Origin: an uncultured Caldilineaceae bacterium
GTDB taxonomy: Bacteria > Chloroflexota > Anaerolineae > Caldilineales > Caldilineaceae
Assembly: GCA_958295915.1 (NCBI GenBank)
Contig: OY282381.1
Location: 4,832,001-4,896,000 of the forward strand
DNA: 64,000 nucleotides
Direction: 5' to 3'
Part shown: positions 1-9,526 of the stretch, in pieces
Layout: each line of letters begins with the position of its first letter
Numbering within the stretch: the stretch's first letter is position 1
The notes under the pieces: model-generated
Told to the model about the DNA's origin: nothing
Seen by the model: the letters and a program-made list of their open reading frames with translations, nothing else
The model's database searches: none
Program-made: the position numbers and the translations under genes

Positions 1-21
1 GAGTGGTTCGTTTTCTAGCCA

Positions 22-456
22 CTATTCACTAGACCATTGATTGTATGCAGCGCTGTGGAGCCTTGTCAGAAATGCGCGCAGCGGCGCAAGACTTTCTTCC
101 CGCACAAAGTAGTAAATCCAAGTGCCCCGCTGCTCGCTGTCCACCAATCCAGCCTTACGTAGCGCCCGTAGGTGATGCGAAATCGTGGGCTGAGACAGGT
201 TGAACCGGGATTCGATATCACAGACGCATACCTGGCCTGCCTGCCGCCTTAGAATGTCCAGAATCTGCAAGCGCACTGGGTTGCCGATGGCTTTGAACGC
301 GGCCGCTAATGCCGCCGCGCGGCTGCCATCGATGAACTCTGCCTCCAGTTCTCCACAGCAACCAACTGTAGTCACGGGTTCCCCGGCCTGTTCAAGCGAG
401 ACGACTTCGATCCGCTCAGTTTTCAATTGACGAACCGCTTCTGGTTTTTCTGCCAT
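22..456 (-). CDS. ArsR-family winged-helix transcriptional repressor
   Basis: Metal- or metalloid-responsive DNA-binding repressor of the ArsR/SmtB family, 144 residues. The winged-helix core runs from about residue 48 to 125: AFKAIGNPVRLQILDIL, then CVCDIE (77-82, the ArsR-type metalloid-binding helix with two cysteines), then the recognition helix LSQPTISHHLRALRKAGLV. A further cysteine pair (VGCCGE, 33-34) lies in an N-terminal extension. The reading frame is open further upstream to 543, but that extension matches a dispersed repeat also found near 50490, so the ATG at 456 is preferred. It is divergent from xseA, and the AT-rich palindromes between them are the likely operator. No arsenic resistance gene is seen in the window; targets could lie to the left of it. 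Family assignment is firm, the inducer is not. Confidence 0.85.
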   Translation of the reverse strand: MAEKPEAVRQLKTERIEVVSLEQAGEPVTTVGCCGELEAEFIDGSRAAALAAAFKAIGNPVRLQILDILRRQAGQVCVCDIESRFNLSQPTISHHLRALRKAGLVDSEQRGTWIYYFVREESLAPLRAFLTRLHSAAYNQWSSE

Positions 457-570
457 GGCCTTATCGTCAGTGGCTAGTCGGGTCGATGTCTTGTGCCTGC
501 CCCGCGCAACCACAAGGGTTGCCCCTGCTAGTCGCGCCGCCACCGCAGGTAAACGATAGTCTAACCCATA

Positions 571-606
571 TATCGATATCTGTCAATATTGAATTTTATC
601 AATATA
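571..606. promoter_or_regulatory. candidate ArsR operator
   Basis: AT-rich block in the intergenic region upstream of the ArsR gene. It contains the 10-base perfect palindrome TCAATATTGA at 583-592, a second half-like TCAATATA at 599-606, and ATATCGATAT at 570-579. Closely spaced ATA/TAT dyads of this kind are typical of ArsR-family operators. Autoregulation is inferred. Confidence 0.4.
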
Positions 607-679
607 CCGCAGTTCTCATGCCTCACGCTGGGGAACGCACGCAGTTATCTGCGTCCCTCTCTCCTCCGTCTGTGGTACA

Positions 680-1921
680 ATGCCTGCTATGAATCCTGTA
701 ACAATTTCGACGTTGACAGCCCACATCGTCGCTCTCTTCGAGGAAGATGATCTGCTGCGCGATATCTGGGTGCTGGCAGAGGTCAGCAGTTGGAAGAAGG
801 CCGCCAGCGGGCATATCTATTTCAGTTTGAAGGACAGCGGCGCGGTCATCTCCGCTGTGATGTGGCGGGGCAACGCCTACCGCCACACCTGGCTGCCAGG
901 TATCGGGCATCAGATTCTGGCTCACGGCTATGTGGGCATCTATCCGGAGCGAGGCAGTTATCAGTTTTATGCGGATGAGATCCAGCCAGCCGGACGCGGG
1001 CAACTGTACGCGCAGTTCGAAGTTCTGAAGGAAAAGCTGGCCGCTGAAGGTCTCTTCGACGAAACGCGCAAACGCCCCATTCCTGCAATGCCTCGTCGCC
1101 TCGGCATCGTCACCAGCCCAGGCGCGGCGGCTTTGCAGGACGTGCTGCAAGTCCTCAGCCAGCGTTGGCCTCTGGCTGAGGTGGTTCTGTTCCCAACGCT
1201 TGTGCAAGGGGCGGAAGCGCCAGCGCAAATTGTGGCAGCCCTGACCGCAGCCAACCGCTTTGGCAGAGACCGATCCCTTTTGGATGGCGATCCCGTGAAC
1301 ACGATTCTGCTGGTGCGAGGAGGCGGATCAATTGAAGATCTATGGGCCTTCAACGAAGAGCGGGTCGCCTACGCGATTGCCGCCAGCGAGACGCCGGTAA
1401 TCGCCGCTGTCGGCCACGAAACCGACTTCACGATCGCCGATTTCGTCGCCGACCTACGGGCTCCCACGCCGACAGCGGCCGCCGTCGCCGCCGCGCCGGA
1501 CCGTTGGGAGCTTCTCGGGCAGATCAGGCAGACGTACTCACAGCTGCACCGACAGGCGCAGGATTCAGTGGCGAAGCGTCATGAACAGTTGGCAGAAGCC
1601 CGACGCCGACTGCAGCGGGCCGCGCCGCTGCGACAGATCGACATCGCCCGCCAGCGCCTGGACGACGCGCAGGAGCGTTTGCCGCGCGCGCTGATACAGA
1701 TCCTTCGCCAGCGAAAAGAGCGGCTGGCATTCAGCGCAGCGCGCCTGGAAAGCCTCAATCCATCCAGTGTGCTATCCCGGGGCTACAGCATCGTACAGCG
1801 GGCTGATGGCGCAGTGGTCACCGCGCCGCAACAGGCATCCCCCGACGAGCGGCTGCTCGTCCGTGCCGCGGGCGGAAAGTACGCTGTCCGCCGCGAGAGA
1901 GGAGTGAAGATAGAAAAGTGA
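680..1921 (+). CDS. xseA: exodeoxyribonuclease VII large subunit
   Basis: Large subunit of exonuclease VII, which degrades single-stranded DNA to oligonucleotides in both directions and works with XseB in repair. It has 413 residues, the usual length. An N-terminal OB-fold nucleic-acid-binding domain (about residues 7-105) is followed by the catalytic domain with the family motifs GIVTSPGAAALQD, LLVRGGGSIEDLWAFNEE and AAVGHETDFTIADFVAD, and a C-terminal arginine-rich helical part. An in-frame ATG at 689 is an equally good start because neither has a clear ribosome site. No xseB follows; the next gene is convergent. Confidence 0.95.
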   Translation: MPAMNPVTISTLTAHIVALFEEDDLLRDIWVLAEVSSWKKAASGHIYFSLKDSGAVISAVMWRGNAYRHTWLPGIGHQILAHGYVGIYPERGSYQFYADEIQPAGRGQLYAQFEVLKEKLAAEGLFDETRKRPIPAMPRRLGIVTSPGAAALQDVLQVLSQRWPLAEVVLFPTLVQGAEAPAQIVAALTAANRFGRDRSLLDGDPVNTILLVRGGGSIEDLWAFNEERVAYAIAASETPVIAAVGHETDFTIADFVADLRAPTPTAAAVAAAPDRWELLGQIRQTYSQLHRQAQDSVAKRHEQLAEARRRLQRAAPLRQIDIARQRLDDAQERLPRALIQILRQRKERLAFSAARLESLNPSSVLSRGYSIVQRADGAVVTAPQQASPDERLLVRAAGGKYAVRRERGVKIEK

Positions 1922-1930
1922 GAAAAATCC

Positions 1931-1975
1931 AGGAGTGCGAGAACAAAAATGAGGAGAGAACCCCCTCTCACTCCT
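1931..1975. terminator. possible bidirectional terminator between convergent genes
   Basis: Arms AGGAGTGCGAG (1931-1941) and CTCTCACTCCT (1965-1975) pair with one mismatch between xseA and the convergent PLP-enzyme gene, overlapping the 3' end of the latter. No strong T-run follows on either side, so this is tentative. Confidence 0.3.
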
Positions 1976-3536
1976 CTGCCCTCTTTTCTCGCGCTGTCAA
2001 GAGGGTGGTTTCAAGGGATCCCCGGATCTCGACGATGGCAGGATCGATGTCCTCGATTTTGCCAGACTCTTCATCCCAAAAAACCTGGCTGGCCATCCGC
2101 GCGATCTCTTCCTGACGATAGCCGAACCGGGTCCACAGCTCCTGTTTCATCTTCTGGAGCCGTTCGTGCCGCCCCGCCTGCTTCAGATCGATGATTTCGC
2201 CCAATGATGCGCCCAAAAAGACGGCCTTCGCCCACAACTCCAATGTATCCTGATCCGGCCTGACGCCGTGGCGTTGGTAGAGGGCCTCGCTCACCGACGG
2301 ATAGCGATCGTAGCTGTCGGTGGCGATGGTCACGATGTTGTCCCGCGCTCCCAATCCCAGGAACTTCGCCGTCTTGATCGCGCCAATGATGTTGCAGATG
2401 CAGCTGGGCCCGAACTTTCCATGCAGCGCATGCGCCTCAGCCTGCCCGACGCCAAGACGGTCCACCAGCGCGTCTGCGCCCGACTGAATCACTTCCATCC
2501 CTTGCACTGTCTCCTCGTCGTTGATCAACATCAGCAGATCGGTGTTGTAGATGTTGTGGATCAACGTCACCATCTTGTCGCCGATGCCTTCGATCCTGTG
2601 CTGTCCCTGGCCGCCGTTGAAAAGCGTCGCGCATTGGCGGGGCTCCAGAGCCACAGTTTTGGCGTCAGGAAAGATGGACTTCACAGTATCTCCCGCGGCG
2701 AGGGTGCCAGCGCTGCCCGGCGCGCTGACAAACGCTGCCACCTGGCCATTGCCCACATCCGCGGCTGCCTGTATAACTGCATCGCCGGTGACATAGCGGT
2801 GAAAACGGTAGTTGGGCAGCAGTTCGAACTGGGCCAGGACGACATATCGATCCGCTTTGCGCGCATATTCGTTGTGGGTGCGCTCCAATGTCAGAATGAC
2901 GTCCGATTCCGTGCCGGGGGTCAGGTCCAGTTCACCGCCATATTTGCGGATACGCGCGTACCGTTCCCGGCTCATCGTATCAGGCATCACCACCACCGCG
3001 CGGTAGCCTTTCAGCGCGCTCACATAGGCTGTGCCAATGCCAAAATTGCCCGTGCTGGGGCCGATAACGCTCCTATCGCCCGGCCGCAAACCGTCCAGCG
3101 CCTCGGCCTCGGCCAAAGTCGTGTAGGCAGGTCCGACCTTCATAGAGCCACTGGGAAAGTTGCGTCCACTCAAGACAATGATGTTGGCCTGAACGCCCGT
3201 CAACGCCTTCGGCAGGATGATGCGCTCTACGGCTGTGCCCGTATTTTTCCAGTTGATGTTGAAAAGATTGATGGGCGCCAATTCGTCCGCGGCAAGGGCT
3301 GCAGTCGCGCCTAAGCGAACGGCGGCTGGCAGCAGTGTGGGATCGCGCATTTCCGCGTACGTAGGGCCGGGTACGATCGATGCTGAGTACAGCCGTTTCG
3401 CGATCGGTTTCACAGCATATTCTCCAGTTACACAAGATTCGGGACACTGCATAAGGCCGCCTTCAGGTTTAGACTGCTTGGGATAGAGTTTGGTCAGGTG
3501 AGAGACGGTGTAGACGATGGCGCTTGCCTTCTTCAT
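1968..3536 (-). CDS. PLP-dependent fold-type II enzyme (cysteine synthase / threonine synthase-like)
   Basis: 522-residue pyridoxal-phosphate enzyme of the tryptophan-synthase-beta/cysteine-synthase superfamily. The probable PLP lysine is K133 in SGSMKVG, and PSTGNFGIG (160-168) corresponds to the substrate/phosphate loop SGNTG of cysteine synthases. SAPGSAGTLAAGD about residues 267-279 is the glycine-rich PLP-phosphate loop. It is longer than true cysteine synthases (about 310) and has an extra N-terminal segment with CPESC (31-35). Its ATG overlaps the stop of the upstream membrane-protein gene by four bases (ATGA), so the two are translationally coupled. The substrate cannot be told from sequence alone; it resembles the family often named PLP-dependent protein subunit beta. 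Confidence 0.8.
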   Translation of the reverse strand: MKKASAIVYTVSHLTKLYPKQSKPEGGLMQCPESCVTGEYAVKPIAKRLYSASIVPGPTYAEMRDPTLLPAAVRLGATAALAADELAPINLFNINWKNTGTAVERIILPKALTGVQANIIVLSGRNFPSGSMKVGPAYTTLAEAEALDGLRPGDRSVIGPSTGNFGIGTAYVSALKGYRAVVVMPDTMSRERYARIRKYGGELDLTPGTESDVILTLERTHNEYARKADRYVVLAQFELLPNYRFHRYVTGDAVIQAAADVGNGQVAAFVSAPGSAGTLAAGDTVKSIFPDAKTVALEPRQCATLFNGGQGQHRIEGIGDKMVTLIHNIYNTDLLMLINDEETVQGMEVIQSGADALVDRLGVGQAEAHALHGKFGPSCICNIIGAIKTAKFLGLGARDNIVTIATDSYDRYPSVSEALYQRHGVRPDQDTLELWAKAVFLGASLGEIIDLKQAGRHERLQKMKQELWTRFGYRQEEIARMASQVFWDEESGKIEDIDPAIVEIRGSLETTLLTAREKRAEE

Positions 3537-6226
3537 GGCGTTACAGTCAAAGGTATGCGAGCGCTATCTTCGCCATTGGGAAGCATGAGCCGCTGACCAT
3601 CCCCAGAACGATAGACCCCGAGCCGTACCTGATATGCGCCCGCAGGGAGTTCAGGCGGCAGATACAGTCCCATCCGTGTATGTTGAAGTTGTTCTGAGCC
3701 ATCATCCGCGGCTGGGGCATCAACCTGCGCCAATAGTGTCCCCTGCCCATCTACCAGGTGCACGAAAAAATTGAGTAAATTATCCTGTGAATCCTGAGTA
3801 TGCTTGCGCCAGATCAGCTCTATAGGAACGATCTGTCCTGCAGGTTGTGGCCGGGTGATAGCGCGCCACTCGCTGACAGCAATCCGCTCATCAAACATGA
3901 GATCTCTGTGTACAACCTGCATGCCATCGACGGAGGGGAGGGCATGCGCAATCCGCTGTTTGCAAGCCAACCATTGTGAACGAGCTACATAATAAGTTTT
4001 CTGGATGCGTGCGTAGATCATATCGTTCCACGGGGCATCTAAGGAGTAGTCAAGCAAGAACCAGACAGGGGAGGAGCTTCCATCAATAAGGCTCAGTTGA
4101 TTTTCTAACTGCCATTGTCTGAGTATGGGTATGCCTGCTTGCTCGGGCGTGACCGTGAAAAGACGCTGCGCATGTGACTCGCGTTGCAACCAGTCTACGA
4201 GCGCATGGGTGCTGGCAGCGATGGCATGGTTCGCTGGAATCTCTGCCAGCAAAGCAGTCAGGTCGTGATACGGCTCCAGCGGCCATGGAGGAGGATCGGC
4301 GTATTCTGGTTCGTCGCGGTTGGGACAAGAGAGAGTGTAGATGGCGCCATCCTCAGCTTCATGCGCAAGCGCAAAAAACGCGGTGTTCACGGGCGGCGCC
4401 GAGGAGAGATACTTGATGTAAACGGGTTGTGCGCCTGGAATGCGCGCCTCAATCGAACAGAGAGAGTTTGCATCGTACAGATTGACATCCGGGAGACAAT
4501 GCCAGGCATTCTCTGGGACTGGCATATAGATGTAGTCATCATAGCGCGGCATACGTACATAGGACAGACGTTGGGCATAATTCACTTCCATTAAACGATA
4601 CCAGGAGTCCTGCGTAGCGGGATCTTGCTCATAGAAAACCAAGGCCTTAAGCGGTGTATTCCGGGCAATCCAGCGTGATGTGGATGAAATCGTCGGCCTC
4701 TCTATAGCGAAACGATAATAAAGCTCAGCGCCAGCTGTCACAACAGACAAAACAAGCTGTATCGCCACAAGCGCCGTCACATAGCGGCGCTTCTGATCTT
4801 CCCACTGGGTCAACACATAACAGCCGATTATGACAGCGGCAAACTGAGCCGGCAAGATGCCGCGCATGGCAATGTCATTGGCGATGGGCGTCCTGGCTAT
4901 AAAGGGAATCAGCAGCCCGATGCTTGTGAAGATCCAGAATCGGAGCGGACGGATATGCAGGTGGGAACGCATCATCAACCACAGAAGCAGCGGCAACAGG
5001 ATACCGATTTCAAGCAATAGGTAAACAAAACCAGTAATGGGATACCTGAGCCAGGGGATGCCTGGGATGTCGAGAAATGCAAAGGAACGCAGCTCGAATT
5101 CCAGATAGGATTGCTTGCTCAGGATATCGATAAGGTCCGGGAAGACCAGAACAAGAGCGACCAGAGCCGTGCTCCCGAGATAAGAGAGTTGGCGTATGCG
5201 CTCCTTGGCTGTCAGCAGTTCATAGAGATGCCAGAGCGCCAAACCGGGCACGGCGCCGAGGAAAATGAAGACGCTGGTGTTGAACAAAGCCACCAGCAGC
5301 AAAGCAATGGCCACCGCGTGCGGGAATCCCTTCGATCTCGTTGTCGTGATATAGAAGATCAGCCCAACCACAGCGATCCCCAGCAGATGTTGGGGTGACC
5401 AGATATACAGGGTGATCGGCATAGTTATCTGAATAAATCCATCGAACCAACCGAGGTCAACCGGCCAGCCATCCAGGTGCGGTTGACCCCATCCTATCTC
5501 GTTCTGCCGCCTCTGCAGCCAGGGTAGGAAGAGAACATCCAGTCCGGTGGCTGTGTGAAGGGCAATCAGTCCAAACAGGCGCGTCTTGCGAGTATCGGCG
5601 TACATATAGATCAAGCGCGTCAGGAAGAGCGAGACCGCAAAGGTCTGGATGCCGATGTGAACCACCCATGCCTGCGCAATGCCAACCGCGCCCTCTGTAT
5701 ATCGAACCCAGAGCGCGGGCGCAATGTAGTCAAGATCATAGTAGGTGAACGGATATAGCGGCTGCCGCGCGTAGCGAGATGGCAATCCCGTTGTCGCAAT
5801 GGAAGTCAGTTTTGTCAGGTGAAAATTGTCATCGTCGATCTGGGCGATATACCCCTGGAAGATGCCAAATCGCAGGGCTACGACAATGGCTGTCAGGAGA
5901 GCTGCGAACAGTAGCGCAGCTTTGTCTGTTTTGGGAAGCCCGCCGAAGTCGGGCAGGCGTCTTTTGGCGCCCGGCCACAGTCGGACGCCAATCAGGGCGA
6001 GCGCCCAGAACGAGACATACCCGGCCAAGAGCAAGCTGTCCTGCCCTGGAAAGACCCGACTCAGCAAGGTAAAGGTCAGAGGCGCAAACAACAGCGAGAG
6101 CAGAACGGCGAGCGCGCCAGTATCAAATGGCTTCTTCGTGTCGCCAGCTGAGTTCGATACGAGTACGGCTCCGGGCAGAAAGTAGAACAGGAAAAACAGA
6201 ACAAGAACGCTGCTGAGAACCAACAT
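3533..6226 (-). CDS. large polytopic membrane protein, GT-C-like, copy A
   Basis: 897-residue integral membrane protein. The N-terminal ~560 residues hold about a dozen hydrophobic segments; a first extracytoplasmic loop carries an acidic cluster DDDNF (131-135), as in GT-C type lipid-linked-sugar glycosyltransferases, which is the reason for the tentative call. The C-terminal ~330 residues are soluble and end in a beta-rich domain (FFVHLVDGQGTLLAQVD ... GAYQVRLGVYR) of the type attached to many Chloroflexota membrane glycosyltransferases. It is a tandem duplicate of the next gene upstream. The stop overlaps the start of the PLP-enzyme gene (ATGA). No enzymatic motif proves the function. Confidence 0.75.
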   Translation of the reverse strand: MLVLSSVLVLFFLFYFLPGAVLVSNSAGDTKKPFDTGALAVLLSLLFAPLTFTLLSRVFPGQDSLLLAGYVSFWALALIGVRLWPGAKRRLPDFGGLPKTDKAALLFAALLTAIVVALRFGIFQGYIAQIDDDNFHLTKLTSIATTGLPSRYARQPLYPFTYYDLDYIAPALWVRYTEGAVGIAQAWVVHIGIQTFAVSLFLTRLIYMYADTRKTRLFGLIALHTATGLDVLFLPWLQRRQNEIGWGQPHLDGWPVDLGWFDGFIQITMPITLYIWSPQHLLGIAVVGLIFYITTTRSKGFPHAVAIALLLVALFNTSVFIFLGAVPGLALWHLYELLTAKERIRQLSYLGSTALVALVLVFPDLIDILSKQSYLEFELRSFAFLDIPGIPWLRYPITGFVYLLLEIGILLPLLLWLMMRSHLHIRPLRFWIFTSIGLLIPFIARTPIANDIAMRGILPAQFAAVIIGCYVLTQWEDQKRRYVTALVAIQLVLSVVTAGAELYYRFAIERPTISSTSRWIARNTPLKALVFYEQDPATQDSWYRLMEVNYAQRLSYVRMPRYDDYIYMPVPENAWHCLPDVNLYDANSLCSIEARIPGAQPVYIKYLSSAPPVNTAFFALAHEAEDGAIYTLSCPNRDEPEYADPPPWPLEPYHDLTALLAEIPANHAIAASTHALVDWLQRESHAQRLFTVTPEQAGIPILRQWQLENQLSLIDGSSSPVWFLLDYSLDAPWNDMIYARIQKTYYVARSQWLACKQRIAHALPSVDGMQVVHRDLMFDERIAVSEWRAITRPQPAGQIVPIELIWRKHTQDSQDNLLNFFVHLVDGQGTLLAQVDAPAADDGSEQLQHTRMGLYLPPELPAGAYQVRLGVYRSGDGQRLMLPNGEDSARIPLTVTP

Positions 6227-6320
6227 CTGCGGATGCCTGTTGTTGTAAATCGGCCGTTTGGTTATCTGTTCTGAGTATAGCCCTGGTCTTGGGTTACGCC
6301 AAGAGTTCTGGGGCTGCTGC
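3537..6320. repeat. 2.8-kb direct repeat, unit A
   Basis: First unit of a tandem duplication that covers the whole membrane-protein gene plus about 95 bases upstream. Shared ends are GGCGTTACAGTCAAAGGTAT on the left and AAGAGTTCTGGGGCTGCTGC on the right. The two units are separated by about 40 bases (6321-6359). Confidence 0.9.
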
Positions 6321-6343
6321 GAAGGCGCCTGGAAACGACTCCC

Positions 6344-9115
6344 TTATCTCTCCTCGAAAGGCGTTACAGTCAAAGGTATGTGGGCGCTATCTTCGCCATT
6401 GGGGAGCACGAGCCGCTGACTATCCTCAGGACGATACACACCGAGCCGTATCTGATATGCGCCCGCAGGGAGTTCAGGCGGCAGATAAAGCCCTATCCGT
6501 GTATGTTGCAGTTGCTCGGCGCCGTCATCCGCGGCGGAGGGATCAACCTGCGCCAATAGTGTCCCCTGACCATCTAGCAGGTGCACGAAAAAATTGAGCC
6601 TTTCACTTGGGATATGCTTGCGCCAGATCAGATCCATAGGAACGATCTGCCCTGCAGGTTGCGGTCGGGTGATAGCGCGCCACTCGCTGACAGCAATCCG
6701 CTCATCAAACATGAGATCTCTGTGTACAACCTGCATGTCCTCGGCGGAGGGGAGGGCAAGCACAACCCGCTGGTTGCAAGGCAGCCATTGTGAACGAGCT
6801 ACATTGGGATGGGCCACATAATAAGTTTTCTGGATGCGTGCGTAGATCATATCGTTCCACGGGGCATCTAAGGAGTAGTCAAGCAAGAACCAGACAGGGG
6901 AGGAGCGTCCATCAATAAGGCTCAGTTGATTTTCTAACTGCCATTGTCTGAGTATGACGGGTATGACTTCTTGCTCGGGCGTGACCGTGAAAAGACGCTG
7001 CGCATGTGACTCGCGTTGCAACCAGTCCACGAGCGCATGGGTGCTGGCAGCGATGGCATGGTTCGCTGGAATCTCTGCCAGCGGAGCAGTCAGGTTGTGA
7101 TACGGCCCCCGCATCCATGGAGGAGGATCGGTGTATTCTGGTTCGTCGCGGTTGGGGCAAGAGAGAGTGTAGATAGCGCCATCCTCATCTTCATGCGCAA
7201 GCGCAAAAAACGCGGTATTCACGGGCGGCGCCGAGGAGAGATACTTGATGTAAACGGGTTGTGCGCCTGGAATGCGCGCCTCAATCGAACAGAGAGAGTT
7301 TGCATCGTACAGATTGACATCCGGGAGACAACGCCAGGCATTCTCTGAGACTGGCGTATAGAGGTAATCATCAGAGAGGGATATAGGTACATAGGACAGA
7401 CGTTGGGCATAATTCACTTCCGTTAAACGATACCAGAATTCCTGCGTAGCGGGATCTTGCTCATAGAAAACCAAGGCCTTAAGCGGTGTATTCCGGGCAA
7501 TCCAGCGCGATGTGGATGGAATCGTCGGCCTCTCTTCAGTGAAGCGATAATAAAGCTCAGCGCCAGCTGTCACAACAGACAAAACAAACTGTATCGCCAC
7601 AAGCGCCGTCACATAGCGGCGCTTCTGATCTTCCCACTGGGTCAACACATAACAGCCGATCATGACAGCGGCAAACTGAGCCGGCAAGATGCCGCGCATG
7701 GCAATGTCATTGAAGAGAGGGGTCCTGGCTATAAAGGGAATCAGCAGCCCGATGCTTGTGAAGATCCAGAATCGGAGCGGACGGATATGCAGGGGGGGAC
7801 GCATCATCAACCACAGAAGCAGCGGCAACAGGATACCGATTTCAAGCAATAGGTAAACAAAACCAGTAATGGGATACCTGAGCCAGGGGATGCCTGGGAT
7901 GTCGAGAAATGCAAAGGAACGCAGCTCGAATTCCAGATAGGATTGCTTGCTCAGGATATCGATAAGGTCCGGGAAGACCAGAACAAGAGCGACCAGAGCC
8001 GTGCTCCCGAGATAAGAGAGTTGGCGTATACGCTCCTTGGCTGTCAGCAGTTCATAGAGATGCCAGAGCGCCAAACCGGGCACAGCGCCGAGGAAAATGA
8101 AGACGCTGGTATTGAACAAAGCCACCAGCAGCAGGGCAACGGCCACCGCGTGCGGGAATCCCTTTTGCATAAGGCCGGGCCATGTCCGATGGGTGGAGGG
8201 CCCGGCCTTTGCATAGGGCCTTGTTGTCGTGATATAGAAGATCAGCCCAACCACAGCGATCCCCAGCAGATGTTGGGGTACCCAGACATACAGGGTGATC
8301 GGCATAGATATCTGCATAAATCCATCGAACCAGCTGAGGTCAATCGGCCAGCCATCCAGATGCGGTTGACCCCATCCTGTCTCGTTCTGCCATCTCTGCA
8401 GCTGCAGCCAGGGCAGGAAGAGAACATCCAGTCCGGTGGCTGTGTGAAGGGCAATCAGTCCAAACAGGCGCGTCTTGCGAGTATCGGCGTACATATAGAT
8501 CAAGCGCGTCAGGAAGAGCGAGACCGCAAAGGTCTGGATGCCGATGTGAACCACCCATGCCTGCGCAATGCCAACCGCGCCCTCTGTATATCGAACCCAG
8601 AGCGCGGGCGCAATAAAGTCGAGATCATAGTAGGTGAACGGATATAGCGGCTGCCGCGCGTAGAGAGATGGCAATCCCGTTGTCGCAATGGAAGTCAGTT
8701 TTGTCAGCTGAAAGTGGTCATCGTCGATCTGGGAGATATGCCCCTGGAAGATGCCAAATCGCAGGGCTACGACAATGGCTGTCAGGAGAGCTGCGAACAG
8801 CACTGCAGCTTTGTCTGTTTTGGGAAGTCCGCCGAAGTCGGGCAACCATCCTGTGACGCCCGGCCACAGTCGGATGCCAATCAGGGCGAGCGCCCAGAAC
8901 GAGATATACCCGGCCAAGAGCAAGCTGTCCTGCCCTGGAAAGACCCGACTCAGCAAGGTAAAGGTCAGAGGCGCAAACAACAGCGAGAGCAGAACGGCGA
9001 GCGCGCCAGTATCAAATGGCTTCTTCGTGTCGCCAGCTGAGTTCGATACGAGTACGGCTCCGGGCAGAAAGTAGAACAGGAAAAACAGAACAAGAACGCT
9101 GCTGAGAACCAACAT
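6344..9115 (-). CDS. large polytopic membrane protein, GT-C-like, copy B
   Basis: 923-residue paralogue of the preceding gene, nearly identical over long stretches, with the same multispan N-terminal half (DDDHF in the acidic loop) and beta-rich soluble C-terminus. Differences are concentrated in the soluble half. It carries an extra 18-residue segment after ITTTR (about residues 300-320) encoded by a hairpin-forming insert at 8166-8219, and ends in FEER because the duplication endpoint replaced the stop found in copy A. Whether the two copies differ in acceptor or donor is unknown. Confidence 0.75.
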   Translation of the reverse strand: MLVLSSVLVLFFLFYFLPGAVLVSNSAGDTKKPFDTGALAVLLSLLFAPLTFTLLSRVFPGQDSLLLAGYISFWALALIGIRLWPGVTGWLPDFGGLPKTDKAAVLFAALLTAIVVALRFGIFQGHISQIDDDHFQLTKLTSIATTGLPSLYARQPLYPFTYYDLDFIAPALWVRYTEGAVGIAQAWVVHIGIQTFAVSLFLTRLIYMYADTRKTRLFGLIALHTATGLDVLFLPWLQLQRWQNETGWGQPHLDGWPIDLSWFDGFMQISMPITLYVWVPQHLLGIAVVGLIFYITTTRPYAKAGPSTHRTWPGLMQKGFPHAVAVALLLVALFNTSVFIFLGAVPGLALWHLYELLTAKERIRQLSYLGSTALVALVLVFPDLIDILSKQSYLEFELRSFAFLDIPGIPWLRYPITGFVYLLLEIGILLPLLLWLMMRPPLHIRPLRFWIFTSIGLLIPFIARTPLFNDIAMRGILPAQFAAVMIGCYVLTQWEDQKRRYVTALVAIQFVLSVVTAGAELYYRFTEERPTIPSTSRWIARNTPLKALVFYEQDPATQEFWYRLTEVNYAQRLSYVPISLSDDYLYTPVSENAWRCLPDVNLYDANSLCSIEARIPGAQPVYIKYLSSAPPVNTAFFALAHEDEDGAIYTLSCPNRDEPEYTDPPPWMRGPYHNLTAPLAEIPANHAIAASTHALVDWLQRESHAQRLFTVTPEQEVIPVILRQWQLENQLSLIDGRSSPVWFLLDYSLDAPWNDMIYARIQKTYYVAHPNVARSQWLPCNQRVVLALPSAEDMQVVHRDLMFDERIAVSEWRAITRPQPAGQIVPMDLIWRKHIPSERLNFFVHLLDGQGTLLAQVDPSAADDGAEQLQHTRIGLYLPPELPAGAYQIRLGVYRPEDSQRLVLPNGEDSAHIPLTVTPFEER

Positions 9116-9208
9116 CTGCGGATGCCTGTTGTTGTGAATCGGCCGTTTGGTTATCTGTTCTGAGTATAATTCTGGTTTGGGGATATGCCAAGAGTTCTGG
9201 GGCTGCTG
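6360..9208. repeat. 2.8-kb direct repeat, unit B
   Basis: Second unit of the tandem duplication described for 3537-6320. It is longer because of the 54-base hairpin insert near 8166-8219 and a few small in-frame differences. Confidence 0.9.
8166..8219. repeat. 54-base palindromic insert in coding sequence
   Basis: Present only in copy B of the duplicated gene. It has perfect 11-base arms AAGGCCGGGCC and GGCCCGGCCTT around a 17-base loop, with TGCATA on both outer sides as a short direct repeat. The length is a multiple of three, so the frame is kept and 18 residues are added. Confidence 0.85.
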
Positions 9209-9526
9209 CTAGAAATATTCCTGATCGCTGTAGCGGCATGGCGTCCCTGCCCTTTCGAAATGGCGAGAATATCCTTACGATATGGTATAGTTAGGAGTCA
9301 TGGACCTGTTTTGCAAGTCCAATCGTAACCGTGCCACAGACAACGAGAACGCTCTTGGGCGCGAATTCTGCGGAAACGGAGTGGCAACGATTTTCACCTC
9401 CAAACGTATTCTATAGTGGATGCGCCAACATATTTTTACTCCCTATGGGGAATCTGTTTGGGAAGGGTCTGATCACCATCTGCCGGCCACGGCAGATCTT
9501 TTCGATAAGGGATGGGTGCGTTTGCT
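9209..9526. other. 318-base intergenic region
   Basis: Lies between the divergent membrane-protein and glycosyltransferase genes and must hold both promoters. The composition is AT-richer than its neighbours. No recognisable RNA, repeat or small gene with a convincing ribosome site was found. Confidence 0.4.

Noticed and set aside
2268-3314. 348-codon plus-strand frame over the PLP-enzyme gene
   Set aside because: Antisense to a conserved enzyme; no ribosome site or domain.
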